From positions 3,450,165 through 3,514,164 of the forward strand of contig JACBWW010000050.1 of assembly GCA_020086605.1 (NCBI GenBank): 64,000 nt of DNA. The letters are read 5' to 3'. Source of the stretch: Lanius collurio. Taxonomy: Eukaryota > Chordata > Aves > Passeriformes > Laniidae. Position numbers and translations under genes: made by a program. Each line of letters starts with the position of its first letter. Positions within the stretch are counted from its first letter, which is position 1. Below the pieces are notes generated by a model. The model did not search any database and was not told the origin of the DNA. It saw nothing but the letters and a program-made list of their open reading frames with translations. Of this stretch, positions 1-12,584 are shown one piece after another.

Positions 1-3000
1 CTGTCCATGGCAGCGGAGCATCCTGTGAGCACTGCTGCAGCTCCTGGCTTCAGGCTGGGTCTGCCTGCTGGAGTGCTGTGTGGGCTGGCAAAGGCAGAAT
101 GAGGCTCACAAACTTGTATGGAGTTAAACTTTGCATAGTTTTGGCTGAGAAACGGCCCTGAAGCTTGAATAATTATTTTAAAGGAAATCTCTCAAGCCAT
201 GTTTCAGTATAATTTGTTTTCTAAGTAATCTTACGCTAAGGGGAGGGAGGAGAAATTACTGCAAAGCCAAATTTTGGTGGGTCTTAGCTTCCTGTCACCA
301 AATCTGGCTGAAGTGCTGATGCTAACAAAGCAGAGTGACCTTTGTGGAGAGCCAGATGCTGCCTGTGAGCTGAGCTTGCCAGGGGAGAATAAATTTCCCA
401 AATGTACTGCTCCAGAGAGCGCGACCGAGCCTGCGAGGAGGCAGCACCGGCACAAAACCTCAGGGGTGCAGGTGAGGATTTACAGCACGGTGATCACAGC
501 CTTATGCACCAGCTACCTGGGGCTTGGCATGGCCTTCTGGATGTTTCCTCTGCTCACTTTTATCTTTCCTGCCTAAAAACGAGGGAGGGGAGGTGGCATC
601 CCCTCCACTGCAGGAGGCAGCTGCTCCTGCTGCACAGCCAGCACACTCAGGCCAGAGCTGTGCTTCCAACCTCCTGGGCTTTGCCATCTCCTCTCCCCTC
701 AATCCCAGTGTCTCCTGGGGGCCTCTGGAACACAGCTGAGTCTAAGAATACTTTTTTCCCTTTCTGATTTTATTTTTAGACCCAGCCCTGCGGGTGCAAT
801 GTTGGAGCTGCTGCTGTTTGCCTGAAGGCTGACTCAGACCGAGCTGCTGGCCAGGTGAAAGAGCTCACCTATCCACTTCAGGTGTTCATCTGCCATGGGA
901 AATGATGTCCTGGCCCTGAGCTCGCCAGCAGTGTTTGGAGAAGACAACCTCCTTCCCAGCTGTGCCCAGGTGGTGACAGGGCCCCTGTGTGTCACTGCTC
1001 CTGCACCACATGGCTAAATCAGACTCCCCAGAGACAGGAATGGCTTGACTGCACCAGAACCAGCTCCTGTGGAGTCTCCACCCAGATCCCATCCAGCACC
1101 TGCACCCCTGGCTGCACTGCTTGGGGCTGCAGGCTGGTTAAGGCAATGGCTGGGAGGATGTCAGGGTCTCTCTGCAGCATTAAGTGAGGAGGCTGCCAAG
1201 CTTTACTGCCACTGAGCAGCTCCAAGCCAGACATGTCACACCCAAGAGCCAAGTGTCCCCCAGGATGTGCCATCACACTGCTCTTTATCAGGGGACCTGT
1301 GATGCTGCAGGAGCCTGAAAGGCAGCCCCATCTCTGCAGGATGCCTCCTTTGCATCAGAGAACACCCTTCTTCTTCCTCCTTCTCCTCCTAGGATTAAAT
1401 TAAAGATGAGGAGGATGAGATGTTTTTACTCCCAATTTTTAAATAGATACCAGTGAAATTTTGCCCAGTTCCTACTTACTGGCTATTTTATAAAGCAAGT
1501 TGTATCTCTCACTCCTTGGACCCCAAAGCTATGGCCATGAAAACCCCTCCTCTGTTTGTTTAACTGGCAAACCCTCAACTGGAAACTGCATTTGGGCTGA
1601 GTCCAAAGCTGAGTCTCAGTGAGACCCAGGAGCTCTTGACTGTGACACACTTATTTGTTATTCCAAATTAAGTGACCATGGATGCCAAGAGTGGAGAGCC
1701 CAACTCTCAAACACTTAAACTAAGAAGTAAGAAGAAGCCATTACTTTGGGGACACGTATCTTGAGTGTTGTTTCCTGGCCTTTTATCCCCCCTTGAAAGC
1801 AACAGATCTTAACAGAAAATGGCTTCCTTGCTGGTTCTTGTGGTTCATACTCTGTGAAAAGGCAAGAGTAATTCTCCCTGCCCTAAGAAAACCTGCACTG
1901 GATGGTTAAAACAGCTGCTGGAAAGAGCTGTGAAGTCCCACAGGTCTCAGGGTAATTCCATTAGCTGCACTGCTATTGCATCCTGCAGGAATTTCCCACA
2001 GGGCATGGCTTCTCAGGGAGCTTCAACCGTGTACACTAACACTTGGGCATCTCCAGAAGCCAAAATAACATCCTTTCTTCTCCTGAATAAAAGGGATTTC
2101 ACACCCCCTTTCTATTTTCTACTCCATCTCAGAAGCACCCTGAGGTTATGCCCAGATGCTGCCGCCTTCACACATTTGGGATTTCTACCCTTTTGCCACA
2201 CTTCAAGGCTGTCTAATCCCCCTGCAGGCAGCAGGATGAGTCCCTGGGACAAAGTGGGGGAATGTGGATGATGCCATCAGCAGCAGGAGCTGGTGCCAGT
2301 GCTGCACACACCCCAGTGCCTCGGGGTCCCAGCACAGCACCCCTCAAACCTTGCACCCAGATTTGCATTCCTGGCTTACCACAGAGCCTGGAAGGGCTTT
2401 GGCTGATGCCTGGAGATTCTGAAGACAAAAGACCAGCAACTTGGTGAGAAGCAGGGGGCAGAGAGCAAACAGGAGAGTTCAGTTCTTGCTCCGTGGGGTT
2501 TCCCTTAGCTAGGAAGAAAAGTCCTGCCCCGAGTCTCCCTCTGGCAGCCAGCACCAGGTCAGACTAGGCTTTCTCCCAAGCCTATGCTTTTGTTCTTTGC
2601 CTCTATCTTGCCATCCCTAAAGGGAAATCTCAGCCATTCATGCACACACTGGTGGGAGCCCTCAACCCCAGGCATTTCTCAGTGTGGGCAATATTGCTGC
2701 AGCACTCACAGACTGGCTGAGCAGAGAGCTCTGTGGGAAAGCAGCCTCCAAACAGCTTAAAGGCTTTATTCTAGGGCTGTTGGACAAGCCATTGATCCTT
2801 TCCAGCTCTGTGTCCTGGTGCCTTCCCATGCACTACCATGCATTTTTCACATTTTTTTTCTCTGTTCTAGGTTTTGTCAGGTTTTTCTCCCTGCATCAGG
2901 CAGTGTAAGCAGCTCTTTTTCAAAATAACAGCAAATATCCTGATCTATTGAAATCCTTGTGCAAACTCCTGCTGATCTCCCTGGCCTTCCTTGTACTGGA

Positions 3001-6000
3001 GAAAAGGGATGTTTTCCTGGAACAAACCTCCCAAGTAACAGCATGTGAGAGCTGACTATTACAGTTCCTCTTCAAAGCTCCATTGCCTTCTGTGATTTCT
3101 ATTACATGACAATGCTCACGAAGTTTCCAACTTGTTATTTATCAGGGCTGGAGCTTCTGGTGATGACAAAAAAAAAAAAAAGGGAGGTTTTTCTACAAAC
3201 TTCCTGGGGCAGCCACAGCAGGTTAGTCATTAAGGGCTCTGTGCACAAGTTCATCCTGAAGTCGAGCAGAGCTTCACTTCCAATTTCCCCTCCTATCCCT
3301 CACCCTTGTTCTGTTTTCCCTTTGGGAGACCTGTTGCAGTGAATTTTTTTGTTCCTCCCTGTATCTAGCAGAGTTTGATTTGGCAACTGTCCAGGAGAGG
3401 AAGGACTTGCAATTGCTTTGTCCTTTGGTGATTTAGGTTATTGCGACTTCATGGTTTGCTGTTGGGAAAGCGATTAAGAGCAAAAAGTCCCATCTGTGAC
3501 TGAAAATGGACTTTTAGTGATAAAAAATGTCCCTGGGTTATCTCTGAGGCTGGTGCAATCTCCAGCATTCTTCTTTTTCAATTTTTTTTCCCACCCTTAA
3601 TATTTTTTTCCCTGTTAGGCCTCCTATTTATTTCCCAAGCCCTTTGCATTTGAAGGATATTTCTTCTCCCTTTCTGCTTGTGCAGATGGTACTTTAAGCC
3701 CATTAAACCCTGTGTGCTGGAAACAGAGGCAGAATCCAAAGGTTTTGAGGAGCTCTGGGTCAAATGTGCTGAGAGGTGGCTGATGGAGACAGGCTGAGTT
3801 GGGGACCAAACTTGAGACACTTAATATTTACAGGGCGTCCTTTCGGTGGGGAAGGTCGGGATCACCTTAACAAGAAAAGGCACCTGGTCATGATGACAGG
3901 TTGCCCAAGTGAGGAGGTGCCACATATCCACAGGAGAACCTAAGAGATGCCAACAAACAGCAGGAAAAAATGTGGTGGTGAGGTGAGAAAAGGGAGGAGA
4001 AAGCAAAATAACAGGGTGATGTCTGTACACACGTGGCTGAACGCTGGCAAAATAAAAAGGCTGCTGTAGACACCACAGTGCCTTGCCCAGATTAGGGCTT
4101 AAGCAGCATTACAGGGATTTGGAAGGATGAACAGGAGCTGCTGGGGAAGTGAGGAATGAGGGAAAGCAGTGCACCAAGAATGGGCCATCTTTGTCCTGTA
4201 GGTTAGCAAGGGGCTGGGAACAGGCAGCTCCAAAGTGGGCAACTTAAAAGGGGTTAAACTGATGGGACAGCCCTCATGTGGGCCAAAAGGAGGAGGCAGG
4301 TGGATGTGAGTGGCTCTCAAACCCCAGAGTACCTCCAGCTTAAATGGTATCTTAAACTCCATCATGAGTGATAGAGCAGCACAGAGCTGCTCAGTTCCCT
4401 GGGTGTGTTAGTGCAACATTTCCTCTCTAATGGTGACAAGGACTCCTGGAGAAGCTGCTGGTTTGAGCTTGATTTGGGATAATAGAGCAGAACTGGCTGA
4501 AAGAAGTGGAAGGTAATTTCAGGAAATAAGTGATGAAATAGTGGGGCCAAAAATGCTTTGAGAAAGGGAGTGCAAACAGCAGAGTAAGGATAATGGGCTG
4601 CAAGAATCTCAGGGAATCAGGCAGCAAGCCCTGGGAAGGTAATCCAGGGGCTTAAGGAGTGCAGGGAAGTTGGCAATTACTTAAAGTGACTGCCTTAGGG
4701 GCACCACAACAACCCATCCCAAGGAACAAGGGGAATTGATGCAGAGACTTGATGGACCTCAGACACAGAAGAGCTGCAGAAGAGGGGCCCTGATGCCAGA
4801 GGCCTGGCAGCAGGGACCATGGAGCAGTGGCTGTGCAGCTGCAATTGGAGATGTGGAGCTCCAGCCCATTTTAAGGATGGGCAAAACCCTTCTGTAAATG
4901 CACAGGAAGGAGGAGAGCTGAGGGAAGCCCCAGAGTGCTTCTTAAACGAAGGGATTCATTGTGGACTTCGCTTCAGCCTTCCCTTGCACCCAGCTAATTA
5001 GGACAGGATGATTAAACAGGGCAGGATTCCAACTTGAACAGAGGGCAGAAGGCCTGCCAGGGTGTTTAGAGCAGTCAGGTGTGCTGCTGTTGGCAGGACC
5101 TGCTGAATTCCCCCCTGGGTATACTTCCAGAGGTAATCCAACCTTGGAAGGGTTCAGGTATTTCCAGTACTGCAGGGCAGGGCAGGCTGGCAGCTGTGGT
5201 GGGGCAACTTCAGGAGTTAGAGGCTTCAAACCAGGGAGCAATGCAAGAAGATGTTATTAAGCAATAAATCTCTAAGAACATGGAGGATAATGAGGTTGGA
5301 AAGTGACACCTGACATGGGCTTGTCAAGGGCTAGTGAAGTGAAACAAATGTGATTTCCTCCTCTGACAGGAGAACCAGGCTCATGGGTGGGGGAATGGGG
5401 CTGGATGGGATGGGGCTTGGCTGGCAAGCAGCCTTGGGGGGTGACCTGCTCTGCAGGGGTGGCTGGGGACCTGGAGCTGAGCTTTAGGGGCAGGTGGGGA
5501 GCTGACTCCTCACACAGGATTTAAAACAACCACCTCAATGCAGGGTGCCACCGACTGCTTTCTGAACTGTCCCCCTGTGGCACTTAGTGCCTATGCTGCT
5601 GTGAGACGATGTGCTCGCCTGTGTGTCCAGCTCTGCCCTTCCTAATTCTTGCCTGTGGCCATCAGGCAGTCCCTGTCACCATCAGCTCTGCTGCAGTGGC
5701 TCTCCATCCCCATCTTTGTGGTGGGCTGCTCTCACTGGGGGCATGAGGCCACCAGCAGCTGCTTTCCCCCCTCACTCCATCCCTGTCTCCTCAGTTCAAG
5801 ATTTTGAAGGGCAACCCGGCCCTTAAGCAAGCATTGCAGGACTTGCCCAGGTCATTTGTCACAGTGCTTCTTGTTGTCTCCCCTGCTTTGTGCCTCCTGC
5901 TGCAGCACAGCATCCCCTCCTCCCCAGGATCTGCACCTTCCTGTTGCATCTCCAGGGACCGTGGTCCTGCCGTGCCCATGGCAGGCCTACATTTGTCTTA

Positions 6001-6130
6001 GGGATTGACCCTTCAGTTATTATTAGCCTCATGGTCACCTCCAGCACCGCCTGTCATGATGAATCAGAAATAGAATCTTCTCTGCATCACAGTCCTCTTA
6101 AACCGACCATCCCCTTCTACCTGCTGCAGT
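1..6130. other. Unassigned non-coding sequence
   Basis: I see no exon, RNA gene or clear transposon. There is a pyrimidine-rich tract at about 1,369-1,391 and the A-run at 3.17 kb. Open frames on both strands stay at or below about 121 codons and have no recognisable domains. Parts of 4.1-5.3 kb (GGTTGGAAAGTGACACCTG and similar) may be very old LINE remains, but too diverged to claim. Confidence 0.6.
3167..3181. repeat. A homopolymer run
   Basis: About 14 A in a row. Similar but shorter A or T runs occur near 13,600 (T), 22,306 (A), 35,290 (A), 46,966 (T), 61,430 (A) and 62,970 (T). None is next to a recognisable retroposed gene. Confidence 0.9.
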
Positions 6131-6148
6131 CATCGCCTCATTATAACT

Positions 6149-6310
6149 CCATTACCTTTAACAACAACCCCATTACCATCCATTATCTTTCTTATCATCT
6201 CCTTTACAAGGCTGTTATTTGCACCTCCTCCTTTACAGCCATCCCCTCTTCAATTACGATTCCATTATCTTTATTACCACCCCATTACAGTCATAATTAT
6301 TCCCATTACA
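6149..6310. promoter_or_regulatory. Cluster of six CCATTA (TAATGG) motifs
   Basis: Exact CCATTA occurs at 6,149, 6,170, 6,180, 6,262, 6,282 and 6,303 within about 160 bp, along with more TTATC and ATTAC variants. TAATGG is a homeodomain-type core. The spacing is irregular, so this is either a degenerate simple repeat or a homotypic binding-site cluster. The plus-strand open frame across it is a by-product of the A/C/T-rich composition. Confidence 0.5.
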
Positions 6311-6939
6311 ATTTTGAGAACTGCATCTCCATCCAGACAAGTCGGTGTCTCCATCAGCCCTATCACCAGATTCTCCTGCTCCATGTTCCTCGTTGCTTTC
6401 CTCCACCTTCCCTGCATTCCTAACTATCCCCACACCAATGGTTGTATTCTAATTATTTTTCATTATGATTTTATGGTCTTTTGCTGCTATTGCTTCCTTT
6501 ATCAGCCATTCTCATCTCCCTGAGGTATCTCAGCTGCAGTGGGTACTGGGGTGGGAGCTGAGACTCAGGTCAGTGATATTATACTGATCTGCACCAGCCC
6601 TGAGCAGGTAATTACAGCCCATCCCTGTCCTCCTGTGCAATTCCAGCACTTAATCTCCATTGCAGCCCTAATTACTGATGTTATCTTTCCGTTATCCTTC
6701 AGCTCATCTCCGTGGCAGCTTCCCAGGCACAACCACCTCCTTCCAGCCAGTGGTGCCCCTCTGCCTCCTGCCTGGGTGCAGGAGCATCCCTGACCCTTCC
6801 TAGTTGCCTGTACTGGATCTGGACAACGGCTCTAGGGACATTTTACCCTTTTAAATTAAGAGGATATCTGTGTGATATAAGCAAAAGGGGTTTTGTGGCA
6901 AGGATTTGTAAATCCTCATGGTACGACACCAAGCATCAT

Positions 6940-7100
6940 CACATCCCAGAGAGGTCGGGGAGCCTCTTTCCCTGGAGAAGTTCAAAAGCCATCTGGACAC
7001 ATCCTGAGTCACATGCTCCAGGAGGCCCTGCCTGAGCAGGGAGGTTGGACTAGAGGATCCCCAGTGGGGCCTTCTAACCTCAACTCTTCTGTGACCCCAT
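6940..7100 (+). mobile_element. CR1 LINE 3' fragment
   Basis: The stretch from the GAGAGGTCGGGGAGCCTC area through CTGGAGAAGTTCAAAAGCC, TGAGCAGGGAGGTTGGAC and TAGAGGATC to the CCTTCTAACCTC...TTCTGTGACC end follows the well-known 3' region of avian CR1. It is 5'-truncated, as is normal for CR1, and diverged. Confidence 0.85.
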
Positions 7101-7377
7101 TGCTGTTGCCACAGTTTCAGCTGTGTGCCCACCCCAAGAGCTGCCAGACCTGCCTCTGCTCCTTTCATACCACCTTCACCTTCCAGAAGCCACGCTGGGG
7201 ATTCGGGAGCGGCCCTTGGAAGCTTTTTCATCAGCACCAAGGGGAGGGAAAAGGCTTCTTGACTGGCACAGAGAGGGTTGCACCCTTCAGGGTGCCACGG
7301 AGGAGCTGGATACTGTTCTGTATCCTGATCCAGCAGAGGACAAGAGCCCTGACAGCGGGTCCAGTGCTCACACTCCT

Positions 7378-7600
7378 TGAGAGGACATTGAGAGATTGGA
7401 GTGGTTACAGAGAGAGTCACAAAACCTCTCAAGGATGAGGAAACAGCCAGCTTTAGAGAGCTCGGTCTGCTTAGTTTATCACGAAGATTGAGGGGTGACT
7501 TCATGGCTTCCTGTAAGAACTGTCAAGGCAGGGAAATACTCTGGAAGCTACTAAAGAGCCCTTTAGAGCAGGGAAAGGCAGCACGGCAGCAGTGGCTGGG
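7378..7600 (+). mobile_element. Older CR1/L3-like LINE fragment
   Basis: The order of blocks (GTGGTTACAGAGAGAGTC, AGAGAGCTCGGTCTGCTTAG, AGATTGAGGGGTGACTTCAT, then a TGTAAGAACTG segment) matches the pre-3' region of CR1/L3-type LINEs, with heavy divergence. It may be the older remains of the same kind of element as the copy just left of it, but the two are not continuous. The family is not certain. Confidence 0.5.
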
Positions 7601-7779
7601 ACCTGAGGCAGGCAAACTCGGGTGGCTGATGCAGTGGGGTTTAAGTGAGATGGGTTTAATGCCCATCTGCAGTGGCTCCGGGAGACTGCGAGGTGGGTCC
7701 CTCACCCCCCTAACCCTGGGGCAGAGCAGCGGGCAGGTAATTAGCAGCTGTGGTGTAAGAGGGGATGTAGCTCATGTTG

Positions 7780-7900
7780 GAACGCCCCTGGGTTATTTCC
7801 CACAATCGATAAGCTTCATAAATAATGTATCCCTCGGGGGGAAAAGCTACCTTGCTCTTATCAGATTTTGTACTCGTTTGGCCTAGCAACGCTAAGAGGG
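7780..7900. promoter_or_regulatory. Putative conserved non-coding block
   Basis: AT-rich words such as ATCGATAAGCTTCATAAATAATG and a GATA-type CTTATCAGAT site stand out in GC-rich surroundings, with retained CpGs (AACGCC, CAACGC). There is no reading frame or repeat family here. Conservation is suspected from composition alone. Confidence 0.3.
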
Positions 7901-9709
7901 AATTGGCTCAGAGGGGAAAGCAGAAGCTGTAAATAAGTACTGGGGAGTGAGCGGAAGGGCAGGCACAGCCAGGGAGCTCAGGCTGGGTGACCCCCGTGCT
8001 GTGCAGACCCCACTGGGGAGCACTGGAATGGGAAAGCTGATCCGGAGCTAATGAGGAGACAGCGAGCTGCCCTGCAGGGAACAGTAGCTCCCAGCACCGT
8101 GCCCCTCCCCTGCAAAATTTGGGGCAAGTTTTCCCAACTCTGGCTTGGTTAAAGGCAACCAAAGAAAGGGAGATGAAGCCCTTAGCATCGCTCTCCTGTT
8201 ATTTCTTTGCTTCACCGCCTGCAAGGGCACCTAACGGAGCTGAGCTTGCTGCAAACCACGGGGCAGTGCCCTCCGTGAGGGATGTGGGGCACCATCACTG
8301 GCACCATTGCTCGGCCGTTCCCACAGGGAGTCGGGGAGAGCAGGAAAACACCCAGCGATGGCCTCTCCACACCTCAGTGATGGCCTGGGAAGTGCTGAAT
8401 GTAACACAGGACAGCAGGAAATTTAAGCTCTTTTGGGATCAAGGGAAAACATTTCACAGAAAAACTGGGAAGCAGCATGAGGAGACTGGTTCTTCTGGCT
8501 TTTGGGTTTAATCCATAGCCACAGTTTTCCTCCTAAAAAGCACAGTCTGGGATTTCCTGAGAGAGCAGACAGAGAGCTGCTTCTCTACCATGACCTGACA
8601 CCTGCACTTAGGGTTTTATACTAAATAAAAGGAGCAAGGAGCTGGCAGGAAGCAGACAGCGTGGAGGAAAACAACTCTGGGATTAAAATAACACCCTCAG
8701 TAAGCCCTGGCTAGCAGGTTTTGTGCTGCCCAGGCTGCTCACTGCACAGCTGGAGCCAGAACATCTGGGAAGTTTTATAAATTAAAAGAAAACACAGGTT
8801 TCCTTGTTGTAAAACACAGAGCTACGACGGGCAGGAGAGCATCGAGGTTCCTACAGGCTTCAACGAGATGGAAATTTTTGGCGAGGTCAGTAAATACCCC
8901 TGGGGTTGAAGCGTGGTAGCACCGTTTTCCACAGAGCCCCTTACGGGGGGCTGATCCTGGTGCTGGTTAGCCCACACTCCCTACGAGAGGGCTGCAAATA
9001 ATCCATCACCTCCTGGATGATCAGCTGAGACCTGGCCCAGGCTTTCTGCCCCTCCAGCTGCAGGCAGCAGCCAGGGGATGCGCAGGGGGCTGCGGCCAGG
9101 AGCAGCAACGCCACGGACTGCCGGGCTGGGAAGGGAGGGCCCTGGGGAGTCTTTAACTGCAGCTCAATTACATGAGTGATCCACCAGCCCAGGGGATAAT
9201 TTACAGCTCCACACAGAGCTTTTACTCCTCGCAACAAGGCACAAACAAGCGCGGCCCCCGTGCAGGTGCCGCCCGTGCTGGGGACATCTCTGTCGTGTCA
9301 AGAGCTGCTGCCCTTTCCTTGCAAAGCATCAGCCCCGGGGGCTTTGCTGACAGGTGGTTTTCTACCTGTGCCTGGCCTAGGAATGCCCCTGCACAGCTCG
9401 AGATGCAAGAGTAAATTAATATTTGCTCAGTGGCTGTGGAAGGGGCTGGGTTTGCTCCCTTCTGCCCCTGGGAGAGTGTTTTGTGAGCTGGCTCCCAACT
9501 GGCTGGGAAGCCTTGCTCTGGAGCCTGGCTGCTGGACCATTCAGCTGCTTCATGGTTTAAATTTCACCTTTCCTGGGGCTGGCACCATCTCCTGATCTAA
9601 TTTTGCCCCAGCCTGCAACCTTAGCGTGCCCCACCAGGGACTAAGCCCCGCTCACTCCAAGGAGCTGCTGCACTGGGACCAGTGTGGCACTGCAGGGCCT
9701 GGCCATGAC
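7900..9709. other. Unassigned non-coding sequence
   Basis: Moderately GC-rich unique DNA with scattered CpGs, especially 8,820-9,300. No exon with paired splice sites or repeat family was recognised. Confidence 0.55.
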
Positions 9710-10165
9710 TGATGCCATGACGATTTTTTGCCTTTTGTTTTATACCCCTTTCATGCCTTTTTACAGCTTCTGTTCCTGGTGCTTTTGCCTATGTTTTTGG
9801 GCTTGTTTGTCAGACTAGGAGACAGAATATTTTAGAAGCTCTGTAGGTAGGGGTCAGAGTGCCCCAGACCCCAAGGTCCTCTCCAGAACACATTTTGTAA
9901 ACTGAGATAGAACCATCCAGGGGAAGGTTCCTCGGGGAGGGGGGCTCATTCGAGCCTCTCATTGGGGAATTTTTGATAGATCTGCTAATTAGTAACACCT
10001 ATAATGTGATACCAGATATTTTGTGGGTGTGCATTGTGGTGTGCATGGAGGTGTATTGGACCTGGACGTGGTGCACCGAAGGATCCTTAAAATAAATACC
10101 AAGGTAAAATCCCTTTTTCCCTTCTAACCGTGTTTGACTCTTGATTTTAACACCAGGAAAAGGCA
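9710..10165 (+). mobile_element. Solo LTR, copy A of a two-copy family
   Basis: About 456 bp, beginning TGATGCCATGA and ending GGAAAAGGCA, aligns with 46,216-46,669 along its whole length in the same orientation. The two copies share the central block from TTTTAGAAGCTCTGTAGG to the poly(A) region almost base for base. AATAAA at 10,091-10,096 sets the direction. No internal retroviral region adjoins it and I could not find a clear target duplication, so the ends are defined by where similarity to copy B stops. Confidence 0.8.
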
Positions 10166-10429
10166 TCAGCAGGAGCCAGCACATCCCCACTGGGGTATCT
10201 CCATCACCACACCTCAAAAAAACCCAAATCCCATGCTGATGTGGCTGGGGCTTGTTAAAGCTTTCCAGCCCCCACCAAGGCTGCTCTGGGAGCTGGAGCC
10301 CAGATGGTCTGAACAGATTACTGCAGCCTCCCGGGCTATCCATCCCCGGCACTTTGGCAGGCCTGAATTTCCTCCAAATGACAAAACGACAAAAATAAAT
10401 AAAATCTCTCAGCATTAAATTCTGGGAAG

Positions 10430-10620
10430 CCCATGAAAAAGCTGTGTACACAATGAAAACAAATATATGGTTAAATAACCTCTCTAACAGTATTTCTATA
10501 AAATGCCTCCCTAAATAATGGCAAGAGAAAGTGAAATCGCTCCATCCTGATTAACCTCAGCTGAGGAAGATTGTCTGTATGAAATCACCCCTGTCAGCCG
10601 ATTAAAAAGGAATTAAACTC
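10430..10620. promoter_or_regulatory. Putative conserved non-coding block
   Basis: About 190 bp is AT-rich with non-repetitive words (AATATATGGTTAAATAACC, CCTAAATAATGGCAAG, GATTAACCTCAGCTGAGG) between GC-rich flanks, just right of the 9.7-kb LTR. CCTCAGCTGAGG is a 12-bp perfect palindrome containing a CAGCTG E-box. Confidence 0.35.
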
Positions 10621-11112
10621 AACAGAAAACAAGTCCCCAAAACCCCTTCTCCTTTCCAGTTCAGGGGCAACATAAAAACAGCCATAAACCCTGAACCCTC
10701 CAGAGCAGGCACAGCACGAAGTCGCCCCAGCCTGAGGACGAGGCAGGTGACAGGGACCTGGGACAGGGTGACATGGGATGGGCAGCCTGACCGTGGTCAC
10801 TCCATGGAGAGGTGGCAGGGCCAGGTGTAAGAGTCACAGGGGATAAAGGGGATGCTGATGCAGATTAATTAAAACAACCTAAGTGAGCCATCCAGTCCTT
10901 TGCCTCTCCAACAGAGCCCGTTTTTCTGAAAAGACTGGAGTCAGCTAAAGTGACTTTTTAACATTTCTCTCCTATTTTTAGCAAGCCCAGTTTGGGGTCA
11001 ATATATCCAAAGGCAAACCCAAAGTCCCAAACGTGTTGGCAAGAGAAAACCATCCCAGCAAGAGCATGCTCCAGCACTGAAAGCCAACAGGAGATGATCT
11101 TTCATGCAGCAA

Positions 11113-11192
11113 AATCCCATCCCAGTGGGAATTTTCCAAGGAAAACATTCCAAATCCCATCCCAGTGGGAATTTTCCAAGGCAAACATTCCC
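11113..11192. repeat. 40-bp direct tandem duplication
   Basis: The unit beginning AATCCCATCCCAGTGGGAA and continuing TTTTCCAAGG-AAACATTC occurs at 11,113 and again at 11,153, period 40, with a single A/C difference. Each unit carries GGGAATTTTCC (kB-like) overlapping TTCCAAGGAA or TTCCAAGGCA (STAT/BCL6-like). CCCAGTGGGA is itself a short palindrome. Confidence 0.95.
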
Positions 11193-12547
11193 AGCAGCAT
11201 CACTGGTGAACACTGAGAGGGAAACACTAAGCAAACCCTGAGTTTGGTACCCTGGACCAGCATCCTCTTTCCCTATTTTCCCCAGGAAAAGACTCTGAAT
11301 AACAGAAGGGCCTCAAAGGTTTCTTCTCCTACTTATTTTTCAGTTGTTTCCATTTTCTCAATTATTTTCTTAATAACTGCATAGGAATTGTTGGCTCCTA
11401 TCACCACCCAGCTGGTACTCCAAGGTCCTCCCTGTCTCAGGCTTGCACAGGAGGCATCCTAGGCTGGAGCAGTGGAGGAGAAAGGTCCCAAAATTTTGAG
11501 GGCAAGAGGGTGCATCCTTCCCTGCAGCTGTGCTGGTGCCACTGCTGCAATGTCCCTGTGGTGCCCTGAATGAGGTGGACAGAGAGTTTCAGGTCTCAGG
11601 GCAGGACTGGTGGCAGCACTCACATCACCAACACCTCTTGGACACAAACCCAGCACGTCCCGAAGGACAGTCTAGTCACCAGCTCTAACTACTAAGAGGA
11701 GTGTATCACACAGATATTTTAATTTTTGGCTTTCTCTGTGTGTCTTTGATACAATAAAGAAGAGTAATTGACAACCAGTGGGACCTGCCATCCTGACACT
11801 TTAACAGCAGCCTATTTTGAGACACCAGAACTGCAACTCAAGTGGTTCTAGAAGTTGTAAAAAATGTTGTAAAAACTGCTCTTTGTCCAAGTGGTTGTAA
11901 AGACTTGTCTCCAGTGGTAAGGGCAGCACGACTGCTGCCAGCTGTCCCCGGCCATGGGTGGCCTCGCAGGGTTCTATCCCCACAACGAGGTGATTGTCCC
12001 TGATCTCCACCCCCATCTGGCCCTGTGGGATGAGTGGAGGCCTGATGGCTGTGGGGGGAGAGCAAAGAACCATCGAGGTGGGGTTTTTTTTCCACCCCAG
12101 CCATGTTGTAAAAAGTGCATTTAATGCCCCAGCCAGGGGCAGGGAGAGAGGAGAGTGAGCCAAGAGCAAAGCTGGGCATGGAGAAGCTGTGGCTATGGAG
12201 ATTTGCTCCTCCACGAGATGTCAAAAATGCCTCTATACCCGAGGGAGATTTTCTGCTTTTTCACTCTGCCCCTCTTTAACACCAGGACATCCCTGCGTTT
12301 TCTCCACAGTGCTGGCACCCTAAAACCAGCAGAAACCCCCATTATGAGGGTGACTAGGAGCAGTGTGCATGCTGTGCATGCATGCATATGTATTTTGGAG
12401 CATCTTTTCGGGGTGCAAGGTGATGCGATTAGCAGAGCAGCCTGCGAGGGGCCCATTAAAGGCAGGCAGCAGGAGGGGGGCTGGGTTGGTGCCTGGCTGC
12501 AGCCAGGAATCAGCACTGAGGTGCCTCTCGTTTTGTTTCAAATGGCT

Positions 12548-12584
12548 CTTGCGACTCGGGCCATAAAATTAATGCCCGAGCAAG
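12548..12584. other. Hairpin-forming inverted repeat
   Basis: The arms are CTTGC-(GAC)-TCGGGC at 12,548-12,561 and GCCCGAGCAAG at 12,574-12,584. They pair over 11 bp with a 3-nt bulge around a 12-nt AT-rich loop (CATAAAATTAAT). Two intact CpGs in the stem, in otherwise CpG-poor DNA, suggest constraint. No transcript evidence is available. Confidence 0.6.
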
